From positions 22,673,621-22,737,620 of the forward strand of contig OY821784.1 in assembly GCA_963682175.1 (NCBI GenBank): a DNA stretch of 64,000 bases. The letters run 5' to 3'. Below are positions 1 through 8,977 of the stretch, one piece after another. The stretch's first letter is position 1. The number at the start of each line of letters is the position of its first letter. A model generated the notes under the pieces. The model searched no databases. It saw nothing but the letters and a program-made list of their open reading frames with translations, and was not told where the DNA came from. Position numbers and translations under genes: made by a program. The stretch is from Triglochin maritima. Taxonomy: Eukaryota; Streptophyta; Magnoliopsida; Alismatales; Juncaginaceae.

Positions 1-60
1 TCAAAATACAGTCGATTTCTCACGCCTCCCTCCTCTCGTGTCGCACACAGTCAGGGTTTA

Positions 61-793
61 ACGGTTGCTCATTACTGCAAGGAGGAGCAGTTGCTGGACC
101 CACCTGTCCCACCTATTCAACCTGTTCATCCTGTTGTGGCTCCCATACCTCTCGGTGATCGATGCTACCCGAGTCGTACCACTCTACCCTCATGCATCGT
201 ATTACCAGAGGCAAATGAGAACCACTTTGAGGTTAAGCTTCAATTCATTTCCATGCTTCCTCACTTCACTGGGAAGGGTGACCCCTATATCTTTCTAAGG
301 GAATTTGAGGAGGTCTGTGCTATATTCAAGCTGCGACAACTGAGCACAAACTCCATCCATCTTAGGCTAGTCCCCTTTGCACTGAAGGATGATGCAAAGA
401 AGTGGTTGTACAGCAACCAGGCGAATGCCTTTAGGACTTGGGATGAATTTCAATATGCATTTCTCAAAAAGTACTTTCCAAATCATCGGACTCAAAAATT
501 GAGGAACGAAATCAATTCGTTCTATCAACTTGAGACCGAAACATTTCATGCATATTCAGAGAGATTCAAGGAGCTACTATCCTCATGCCCTCACCATGGC
601 ATCGAGTTGTGGTGCCTTTGTTAGATTGTCTACAAGGGTCTTCACATCCCGTCCCGAATGCTCCTTGAGTCCTTGTGTGAAGGAGAGTTCTTAGGAAAGG
701 ATGAAAGGGAGGCATGGGCTTTCCTAGAAGACCTCGCTGAGAAAACCATGCAGTAGGAAAGAATGAAAGGAGCGAGGATCATGAATGCAAACT
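61..793 (+). pseudogene. gag fragment of A0 (capsid region), broken
   Basis: This is a Ty3/Gypsy Retrotran_gag-type capsid region. It would form the particle that packages element RNA. It shows the family hallmarks HFTGKGDPYIFLREFEEV, AKKWLYSNQANAFRTWDEF and FLKKYFPNH and aligns with the A2 and A4 gags. The methionine that starts the conserved VAH/AAN segment in A4 and A2 is ACG here (61-63). A TAG at 622-624 replaces the Gln of CQI, a second TAG near 752 replaces a Trp, and about 27 bp are missing near 765 relative to A2. It stops at 793, where LTR1 begins. It is dead. Confidence 0.9.
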
Positions 794-2369
794 TGATTGA
801 CATCATTTCATGCTTATATTTGTACCTTATATCCATTATCTTACACCTAAGCAATGCTACATGACGAGTTTTATGTTTAGTTTTCAGAAATAAAGAGGTT
901 TGAAGAGAAGAGCCATGAAAGGACCCAAAAGCAGGAAAAAAGGACCTAATTGTGAGACCTGGGGACCAAGATGCAAGGGAGAAGGACCTGATCGTAAGAC
1001 AGAAGGACCTAAGAGCAAAACAGGAAACTCCACACCATCATGAGGAGTATTTTGTCAATTCGATTCGGGTCGGAGCTCCACTAAACAAGTTAGATGCATC
1101 CATGACCAAGAAACACACCAAGGCAAGCCCACCAAAAGACCCAGACGGATCTGGGCTTTATAGGCTGCCAATTGGCGGTCTGGAACCGCCAATTGGCGGT
1201 CTGGATCATGCAGGATCCGCCCCAACTTCTCCTGGACTTGTATTAGTGTTCGTTTAGGCTATTTTTGGTATTGGTTTAGTCCCACATCGGGGGATTGTCC
1301 CTGATTAGCTTTTTCCATGCTTATAAATAGAACTCTTCACCTCCCATTGTATCCATCTCTCTCTTGGTGGCCATCTTCCCTACTAAGAGTGAAGCCTTGA
1401 AGGAAAACTCTAGTGGAGGAAGAGCTACTTGTAATTGAGTGAGTTAATAATAGAAGTTTTCTTTTAATGATGTTGTTTCTCTCTTAGTTTAATTTCCTTT
1501 CATTTGCATGCTTGTTTGTTTGTTTAGTTTTATGCTTCTTTAATATTTCTTGCTTAAGTAGTATAAATTTCATTTCAGTATTATGCTTTCCTTTGCTAAA
1601 TTAGTTAGTGTAATGAGTAGTGAGTAGTTCCATCCCCATTTGGGGGGTGGAGAAATATGTGATATAATAATGTAGTGTATTAAGTGTGTGTTATTTTTAT
1701 CCCTTGAGCTTTACATGATTTCCATAACCATCTAATGGGTCTCCACTCTTATCTTTGATATGCTAATGCTCTTGAATGAAGCTTAGCTTATGCTTTGATT
1801 AGTGGACCTATTTTATGGGGAATGATAAGGTTAGGATATGGATGAAGTTAATGTTGGAAACACAATTTGTAGTGTATGTACTCTTGTTGCCTTTTCCTTA
1901 GCTAATGTCTTGTATGTTTTAATGATGTAGTCATCTTAATTCATGTGGAGGCATAGTAGGGTCTAGTCTCTATACTTGAGTTCATGTAGCTTCATTCCAA
2001 TCATTGTCTTGTATGTTTTAATGATGTAGTCTTATCTTAATTCATGTAGAGGCAAGATTGGATGTAGTTTTATGATTTCATGCACTACATGTTGTGAGGA
2101 GCTTAATTGAACACACACACACACACATCTTTATGTTCACATCAGTTCTCTACCCCCTTTGGGGTTTAGTTTTATTGCTTATCTTCATTTCCTTTTGCAT
2201 TCTAGTTTAGCATCTTAGTGTAGTTTAGTGTAACCAATCCTTTTCTCCTTTCTTTACCCCTTGCCTTCGCACGAACCAAGTGTCGACACACCTCCCAGTG
2301 GACGACCCGTATTTGCCACCGCTTCAACGCGGCCGTGCACTTGCGGTAGAAATATAAAACGATCAATCA
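794..2369 (+). repeat. LTR1 (A3-type LTR) of A1
   Basis: The LTR starts TGATTG and ends CAATCA, a perfect 6-bp terminal inversion, and is 1576 bp long. A tRNA-Asp primer site follows 6 bp downstream. In order it holds five GGACC motifs at 921, 942, 963, 984 and 1005 (exactly 21 bp apart), two palindromic units at 1165-1204, a USE/TATA promoter at 1279-1329, an imperfect CCCC/GGGG hairpin near 1631-1652, a (CA)n run near 2110, and the GC-rich U5 module at 2301-2348. It is very close to the A3 LTRs at 21827 and 27523. Confidence 0.93.
1279..1329 (+). promoter_or_regulatory. USE + TATA promoter in LTR1
   Basis: GTCCCACATCG (1279-1289) matches the plant snRNA upstream sequence element consensus RTCCCACATCG. 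TATAAATA lies at 1322-1329, with 32 bp between. The same layout is found in the other A-family LTRs. Transcription would start some 25-35 bp downstream and run rightward. Confidence 0.65.
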
Positions 2370-2375
2370 AGTTTT

Positions 2376-2393
2376 TGGCGCCGTTGCCGGGGA
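2376..2393 (+). other. Primer binding site, tRNA-Asp
   Basis: The 18 bases TGGCGCCGTTGCCGGGGA are a full complement to the 3' end of plant tRNA-Asp. This is the usual primer of the Athila/Tat group. It is the only perfect match among the A-family primer sites in this window. Confidence 0.93.
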
Positions 2394-3507
2394 GGTGCTC
2401 TGTCCAGACCATGGTTTGGACGATTTGAGAGGCTTTTGATTTTTTGTTTCCAGTTTTGTTAAGTTTCAGGGAACGAGAACATCAAGGGGAAGCTACTGGG
2501 AAAGTTGGAGCAGAAGAATCCACAAAGGGACCGCCAATCAGCGGTTGCAAACCGCCAATTGGCGGCCTGGTGAGGTCTGCCTCCTCTCAAATTTCTTCTG
2601 GTGGTTTATTGCTTTACTTTAGTTATCTGGGAGCCCAATTGTGCATGCTTTGACTTCTGGTTTGCTCCCAGATCATTAATAACTCCCCCATTAATCAACT
2701 TGGACCATAAAACTCAAAGCAAAAGATTAGACTTCTTGCCATCGAGGTCATGCACCATTGGTAGACCTTGCATGCATTTGTCTTTTCTTTACTTTACATT
2801 TTGTCGTTGATTGCTGGCGTGAGGTACGTGCACCCACATCCCTCATTCATGCATGTTTCTTTCATGCATTAGTTAGTAAGGTGCATCAGGACAAGAGTGA
2901 GAGAGCGTTTGATTGGAGCAATTGATTGCTAGATCTAGGATCAAATCGCTACTAAGGAGGGGCTGTCCCATAAAAGATAAGGTGGGGGATTTCATCACCC
3001 TTTCCTTGGCCCCAAAAACCACTCTTAATAAAGCCTTAACTAAAAGCAAGTAGACATTGGCCCTAAGGAATTCGGACGCACTAGGAGAGTAATCTAGTCG
3101 AGACCGTCATGACCTGATCGGCGTTGCCTACCTTGTCGATAGTAGGAGGTACTGGATCTCCGGATCTGGTATCACTTGCTTGGCATTGTGGTCCTCATTG
3201 TAGGGAGGTGAGGCGTGTCGAGGCTAGTGACCTCGAAGTTAGGCGTCGTCTAGCTTAAGGACCCATTGCCTTACTTTGTTTGAGCCGTGCTTGCTAGTTA
3301 GGCTTCTTCCTGATCCCACTACCCACGCTAGCTCTAGGGATTCTTCTCTCCTCACCTGAGTCATCTCCTCATCTATTCTCTTCGTTTAGTCTCCTCCTCT
3401 AGTACACCTTCTGTTGTGTGTTTGTTAGAGTCGAGTCGAGCATTTTTATGCGAGGTTGGGCTCGTTCTGGTGAGAGCGCTCGACTCGAGAGAGTGCTTAT
3501 TTCTGAG
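2394..3507 (+). other. A1 5' leader, conserved non-coding
   Basis: No credible ORF is present. It holds two copies of the ACCGCCAATTGGCGGT-type palindrome (2530-2570) and a block near 2813-3270 that is nearly repeated in A2, A3 and A4. Its place between primer site and gag suits a packaging or dimerisation signal; that role is inferred. Confidence 0.7.
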
Positions 3508-3645
3508 ATGGAAGATCTTGGTGATCGACCATCTCCGCCTCGTGCTCCTTTGGAGCAAGAAGGCGAGTCGTCTCGTGGTGGCGAGGGAGACCGGGTTCCA
3601 TACATGGACTACCTCGGTCCATTCCCACCACCACGTATCACTTGA
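3508..3645 (+). pseudogene. Truncated ORF start of A1 (46 codons)
   Basis: The ATG sits in the same context (TGAGATGGA) as the A3 ORF start at 24509. The 46 codons are Pro, Glu and Arg rich and run into a stop where 3'-UTR sequence begins. It is read as the N-terminus of a Gag-like protein whose remainder was removed by the deletion that built the composite. Confidence 0.5.
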
Positions 3646-4046
3646 GGATGTTGAGGTTGTCCATGTCTTTCACTTAAGTCTTTAATTAACTTTCACGAAT
3701 GACTCATTAGGCTAGGTGTGTGGACTGATTACATATATAGAGTCAGCCCGTAGGATTGCTGTGTCCAATGATCGACAAAAATGAGTCCACCGAGTCGTGT
3801 TGCTAGGTTGAAAAATGCATCTATGTTCGGATTTTGTGGGTATATCCGCTAAAAACCCTCAGGAGACAACACTCCTCCTCCTTGGTGACAAGGAGATTTA
3901 ATGGCTTGTTGCACATCCTAAGTGCAACCGCGATTCCTACGAAAGTGAGTTAGGATTTCCTTGCTTTCCGTATGCTTTTTCCTTTCTTTCATTTTTCTCT
4001 TTCTTTGTTTTGCTCGGGACTAGCAAAAGTTAGGTGTGGGGGTATT
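3646..4046 (+). other. 3' untranslated remnant and polypurine tract
   Basis: It matches the last ~400 bp of the A2 and A3 3' untranslated regions, including the block around 'ctcattaggctaggtgtg'. It ends in the polypurine tract (AGGTGTGGGGGTATT, near 4032-4046) directly before LTR2. Confidence 0.8.
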
Positions 4047-5627
4047 TGATTGCCATCATATCATACATATATTTGTGTCCTATATCCATTATCTTTCACC
4101 TAAACAATGCTACGTAACGAGTTTTATGTTTGAGTTTCAGGAATAAAGAAGATCGAGGAGTAGAGGCATAAAAGAACCTAAAGGCAAGAAAAAGGACTGA
4201 GTTGTGAGACTTGGGGACTAAGATGCAAGGGAGAAGGACCCGAATGTAACCCCAAAGGACCAATGAGCAAATGAAGAAACTCCACACCATCATGAGGAGT
4301 ATTTTGGCAATTAGATTATGGCCGACACTCCTTTAACCGATCTGAGTCCACCCATGTGAAGAATTGAAGAAATAAAGAACATATCCGAAAATGGGTCGGA
4401 TCTGGGAAAAAGTGACTGCCAATTAGTGGTCTGTTTGTCTCCAAATCCAACCCGGTTTCTCCAGGACATGGGTTAGGTGTTTATGTGTATTATGAGAAGG
4501 TTTTATTAGTCCCACATCGGGGGATTATCCCCGATTATCTTTTTATATGGCTATAAATAGAACTCCTCCTCCTTTTGTATTCACCCATTTCTTGGTGGCA
4601 TTCTCTCTACTTCGACTAATCCTTGGAGTAAAAACTCATTGGAGAAGAATGCTACTAGTAATGTGAGTTATTTAATAAAATAATTTTACATTGTTTTGTT
4701 TTCATGTTGTTTCTTTTTTATGCATGCTTAGCTTAGTCTTATTGTCTTTAATCTTATGCTAAATTAGTTAGAATGTCTCATTTCTTCTTTAGTTTAATTG
4801 CTAGAATAATGTGTAGTGAGTAGATCCATCCCCGTTGGGGGGTGGAGATGATGTTCATATATATTGTGAAGTTTGGCTGTTTGATGAATTTTTTATTGTG
4901 TAGACTTGCATGGTTTGTATGTTCATTGGGGGTATTTTTAATCATCTACATGTTGGGGAGTTTTGATGGGTTTTGTCATAAGATTTAGACACTTCCCGTG
5001 CTTAGTTTTGTCATGTTTATTGACTGAAAAGTCCTGTTGAATATGCTACATGTTAGTTATGTGGTTGTATTTGTGTTTGCTTGCTTGATTGATTGAAGAA
5101 ACTTTGTTTTGATGGGTTTTGCCATAACATTTAGACACCTCCTATGCTTACCTTTGTTCTTCACATGAGTTTATGGTTTTTGATGAGTTTTGCCATATCT
5201 TTAGACACTTCTAATGTTGAGCCAAATCATATGTTAATCAAGTAGTAATTGCCGATACGTTGTGTGAATGGATTGATAGGTTTTGCCACATCTTTGGACA
5301 CTTCCTATGCATGAAGACACACACACGACACACACATACATACTTACATGCATCTTTCATCACTTATTTCACTTCATATGTGCACACACTCCACCCCTTA
5401 GGGGGGTTTCTCTTTCTGATTTCCAATCTTTTGTTGTTTTCTTTCGCATTTCTTACTTCCTAGTATAGTGTTGTTTAGCTTTAGTGTAATCACATCTTTT
5501 CCCCTTTTATTCGCCACTTGATTTCTGACAAATCAGAGGGGCTACTCACCTCCCTACGGATCGACCCGTACTTGCCACCGCTTCATCGCGGTCGTGCACT
5601 TACGGTTATTAATAAAACGTTTAAACA
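4047..5627 (+). repeat. LTR2, 3' LTR of A0
   Basis: The LTR starts TGATTGCC right after the polypurine tract and ends TTAAACA; 1581 bp. A GGACC-like array lies at 4174, 4194, 4215, 4236 and 4257. The USE is at 4509-4519 and TATAAATA at 4552-4559, again 32 bp apart. Four copies of a ~40-bp motif built on GTTTTGCCATA(ACA)TTTAGACAC lie at 4961-5000, 5107-5150, 5178-5220 and 5271-5316. It is most like the A5 LTR at 59603. Confidence 0.88.
4509..4559 (+). promoter_or_regulatory. USE + TATA promoter in LTR2
   Basis: GTCCCACATCG at 4509-4519 and TATAAATA at 4552-4559 with a 32-bp gap, although the LTR as a whole has diverged from LTR1. Confidence 0.6.
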
Positions 5628-6171
5628 TTACTCTATGTAGATGATATGTTGGTAGCAGCTAAGGAGAAGTCTACAATATTTGAGCTTAAAGAATTGTTAA
5701 AGGCTGAGTTCGAGATGAAGGATCTTGGTTCAGCGAAGAGGATTTTAGGTATGGAGATACGTCGTGATCGTACATGCAAGAGTTTGTTTCTCTCCCAACA
5801 ACAATATATTGAGAAAGTCTTGCATCGTTTTGGCATGGAAGATGCCAAGTCTGAAAGAATTCCTTTTACCACGTATTTTAAGGTCTCAGTAGACTTGTGT
5901 ATCAAGAAGGAGGAGGATAAGGCATACATGTCACGTGTGCCTTATACTAGTGCAGTTGGCAGTTTGATGTATGCTATGATATGCACTCGTCCAGATATAG
6001 CTCAGGCGGTCAGTGTTGTGAGCCGCTATATGTCGAATCCAGGAAAGGAGCATTGGTCAGCTGTGAAGTGGATTCTCCGGTATCTAAAAGGAACAACTAA
6101 GCTATCTCTGAAATTTAGTCGATCTTCATATTCGTTAATGAGGTTTGTTGATCTATGACTTGTTATGTATT
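5628..6171 (+). pseudogene. Copia element D, reverse transcriptase C-terminal part
   Basis: This is a Ty1/Copia RT of Tork (Tnt1-like) type. It starts at the catalytic YVDD motif (LLYVDDMLVAAK) and continues through EFEMKDLG, the SLMYAMICTRPDIAQAV block and the AVKWILRYLKGTT connection. The N-terminal half of RT is absent because the A0/A1 composite lies immediately upstream. A stop follows at FVDL, and about a dozen codons usually found between the first RNase H aspartate and the GYVF motif are missing. At 6171 the frame is cut by element B; the rest of RNase H resumes at 32019. Confidence 0.9.
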
Positions 6172-7570
6172 TGTTGGCTTTTTGGCCTTAATCCTTGTTT
6201 TGATGATTTAATCAACCTAATCTTAATCAAAAGTAATGTAGAGTAGCACACATATTGCATTGCATATATATTGCATGTGCTAACCTCTACAAGTGATCAA
6301 GACTCATGGAAGGAAGGAAATCAAGTCAAGATTTGTAATCTTGATTTTATTTTGAGTCTTAGGAACATGTGTCAATTGAGCATACAAGAGTTAAAAACTA
6401 ATCACAATCACACTAGGTTCCCTGTAGGAGTCACACACAAAATCTCATATCATTTGGACTCCATTAGATCACCCAAACCTTAGTCGGAAATCACTTAAAA
6501 CCTAAAACCAGAATTCCTGTGTGCACCGGTCGACCAAACCAGTTCTCAGTTCCACCGGTTTATAACAGACTCTCCACAGTGATTCTACCAAACTCTACCG
6601 GTCGACCGGTTCTACCTTTTCGATCGACCGATCCCGGATTTTATTATGGTCGTTACCTTTGTCGTATTTCTATAACGGTCGTATTTGTATAAATCAAACT
6701 TAACCCCAAAATACATTCGGTAACCGGTCGAACGACGACCTTGTTTCGGTCCACCGGTTGAACACTTATTATATCTCTGCTATCGGTCGACACATTCTTC
6801 GTTCGACCGATCCAACTTTGTCTCAACCGAATCCCCTAAACGGTCGACCGCCCCATACTTCGGTTCGACCGATTCACTTAAGTAGAGTTATGTTCTAGCT
6901 CGTTTGTCCGACTGAATATTCATTTGTTCGACGGTTCTCCTTGAAATCAAGTGAACAGTCGACCTATTTATTAGTTTCGGTCGACCGGTTCTGGACAGAT
7001 TTGCAGCCCGATTTTCTGCTTTGTGTATCTTACACAAAACCCAACCAAATCTATCCCCAACGGCTAGAATACCTTAGGAGCTTATAAATAGAGGATCAAG
7101 ACCTGTTGTAAACACAACTATCCAACTTCCAATTGTCCAATTCATTAGAGAGAAGCTCTCAATCCTCAAAGCACCCAATCTCACTCTATAAGCCTAAATC
7201 CACACTTAGGGATCATATCCTCATCCAACTCAAGTGTGCTCAATTAGAGAGTGAGTTCTACTCAAGTTACATTTGTTGTCAAGAGAGCAAGGGTCTTGGT
7301 GAAAGCCCAAGTCACAAGTATAGACTTCGGTGCGAGCCCGAAGTGATCCTTCTCGGATTGTGAGAAAAGGATTCCAAGCTCGGCGAGGGTTGTTCGTGAG
7401 TTTGACGGTTGTAAGGCGTTGTCTCCCGGCTCGGAACAGGGAGCGGATAGTGAAGTCGTAGGCAGAGCTCGCGGAGTCGAGCGGAGCTTGCAAGAGAGGA
7501 CTAGGACCCGGGTGGGGTGCCGAACCTCTATAAAAACGCCTAGTCGATTTGTGGTTTGCTTGTTCCTTTT
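6172..7570 (+). repeat. Element B 5' LTR, left part
   Basis: The first 1399 bp of a ~1498-bp LTR; the last 99 bp lie at 21320-21418 beyond A2. It carries a cluster of GGTCGACC-type dyads (6523-6990), then a TATA-like TATAAATAGA near 7083. The 3' end has the GC-rich segment shared with the B 3' LTR. It is cut at CTTTT, which is duplicated on both sides of A2. Confidence 0.9.
6523..6990. repeat. Dyad array in B 5' LTR (GGTCGACC family)
   Basis: About a dozen half or full dyads of the form CGGT-NN-ACCG, mostly with CG in the centre. Most group in pairs whose centres lie 21-22 bp apart (for example near 6600/6622, 6725/6747 and 6962/6984). The matching array is in the 3' LTR. Confidence 0.7.
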
Positions 7571-8953
7571 TGATTGACATCATTTCATGCTCATATTTGT
7601 ATCTTATATCCATTATCTTTCACCTAAACAATGTTATGTCACGAGGTTTATGTTTAGTTTTCAGGAATAAATAGGTTTGAAGAGATGAAACATAAAAGGA
7701 CCCAAAAGCTGGGAAAAAAGACTGGATTGTGAGATCTGGGGACCAAGATGCAAGGGAGAAGGACCTGAACGCAAGACAGAGGGACCTAAGAGCAAAACAG
7801 AATACTTCACACCATCATGGGAAGTATTTTAGCAATTGGATTCGGGTCGGAGCTCCAACAAACGAAGTAGATGCATCAAAGACCACCAAAAGCACAAAGA
7901 AAAGCCCAGAATAAAACTCAACTGGATCCGGACATTTTGGACCGCCAGTTGGCGGAATGGAACCGCCAATTGGCGGTCTGGATTTGTCCAGATCCGCCAA
8001 GATTTGTCCTGGACTTGTATTAGTGTTCGTTGAGGCTATTTGTGGTGTTGGTTTAGTCCCACATCGGCGGATTGTCCCGGATTAGCTTTTTCCATGCCTA
8101 TAAATAGAACTCTTCACCTCCTATTGTAATCACTCCATATTTTAAGTGGCTATTCTTCCTACTAGAAGTGAGGCCTTGAAGCACACACTAAAGTAGGAGG
8201 ATGCTACTTTTAATGTGAGTCATTTTATCAATAAAGGTTTGTGTTTCTTTCATTGTTTGTTTTATGCTTCTTTTATTGTTTATGCATGTTTTAGTTTAAT
8301 CGTCTTTTAATTCTAGCTTAGTTTTAATATGCTATCTTTCCATAGTTTAATAATTAGTGTAATGTTTAGTGAGTAGTTCCATCCCCTTTGTGGGTGGCGT
8401 AGAGAATGGGATGAATGCTTTAATTTCAATGTGTTGATTAAACATGAATGTATGCTTGCTTGTTTAGGATAGAATTTATAACTTGATGAGTTTTGCCAAA
8501 ATGATTAGACACCTCTCATGCTTGTTTAGGTTCTGAAATAAACAACTTGCATATGTAAATGTTAATCAACCAAGTTGGTGAATAGATTGATAGGTTTTGC
8601 CATAACATTTAGACACTTCCTATGCTTGACAAACACCACCTTCATGTGCTTAAAGAATGTATTCTCAACCCACCTCTTTGCTTGTGTGCACTCACTCCAC
8701 CCCTTAGGGGTTTTCCATTCCTGAAATTCCAGCATTCTTGTTTTGTTCTTAGCTTAGTTCTTATTTCATCGTTTGTTTGCTTCTTCCACATTTCATACTT
8801 CTTAGCGTAGGTTAGCATAATCAATCTTTCTCTTCCCTATTTTGCCAGTTGATTTCGTTCAAACAAGAGGCTACTCACCTTTTGAGGACGACCCGTACTT
8901 GCCACCACTTCATCGCGGCCGTGCACTTTCGGTTTTAAATAAAACGTTCAACA
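7571..8953 (+). repeat. A2 5' LTR
   Basis: 1383 bp, TGATTGACATC to TTCAACA. The 21-bp phased array is at 7698, 7719 (AGACT), 7740, 7761 and 7782. Two palindrome units lie at 7941-7980, the USE at 8056-8066, TATAAATA at 8099-8106, and the U5 GC module at 8884-8932. Against the 3' LTR it lacks ~20 bp near 8400 and has an extra palindrome unit. Confidence 0.93.
8056..8106 (+). promoter_or_regulatory. USE + TATA promoter in A2 5' LTR
   Basis: GTCCCACATCG at 8056-8066 and TATAAATA at 8099-8106; the gap is 32 bp. It would drive the A2 genomic RNA. Confidence 0.65.
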
Positions 8954-8959
8954 AGTTTT

Positions 8960-8977
8960 TGGCGCCGTTGCCAGGGA
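8960..8977 (+). other. A2 primer binding site, tRNA-Asp
   Basis: TGGCGCCGTTGCCAGGGA, 17 of 18 bases complementary to the tRNA-Asp 3' end, 6 bp after the LTR. Confidence 0.9.

Larger units (their letters stand above)
1..5627 (+). mobile_element. A0/A1 chimeric Athila/Tat-like composite
   Basis: The stretch runs gag fragment (61-793), LTR1 (794-2369), leader and truncated ORF (2370-3645), 3' untranslated region (3646-4046), LTR2 (4047-5627). LTR1 and LTR2 clearly differ, so they are not the pair of one insertion. LTR1 and its leader match the A3 type. The gag fragment is A2 type and LTR2 resembles the A5 LTR. The simplest inference is that A1 (LTR1 onward) inserted into the gag of A0, and a deletion then joined the start of A1's ORF to A0's 3' end. 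A0's own 5' LTR would lie left of the window. The right border abuts Copia D at its RT catalytic motif. Confidence 0.75.

Noticed and set aside
952..1257. ORFs of 60-118 codons in A-type LTRs (also 7729-7914, 21933-22289, 27629-27964)
   Set aside because: They cover the U3 motif array and palindrome and differ in length between LTR copies. They arise from repeat structure, not selection.
1279..1329. A genuine snRNA gene at the USE/TATA
   Set aside because: Downstream sequence is LTR R-U5 without any U1-U6 features, and the pair recurs in every A LTR.
2110..2126. (CA)n run as a functional Z-DNA element
   Set aside because: Short, and reduced to a few repeats in the A3 LTRs; no evidence beyond a microsatellite.
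5628..5632. TTACT as a confirmed target duplication of A0
   Set aside because: The other side lies outside the window, and the bases before LTR1 (aaact) belong to a different insertion.
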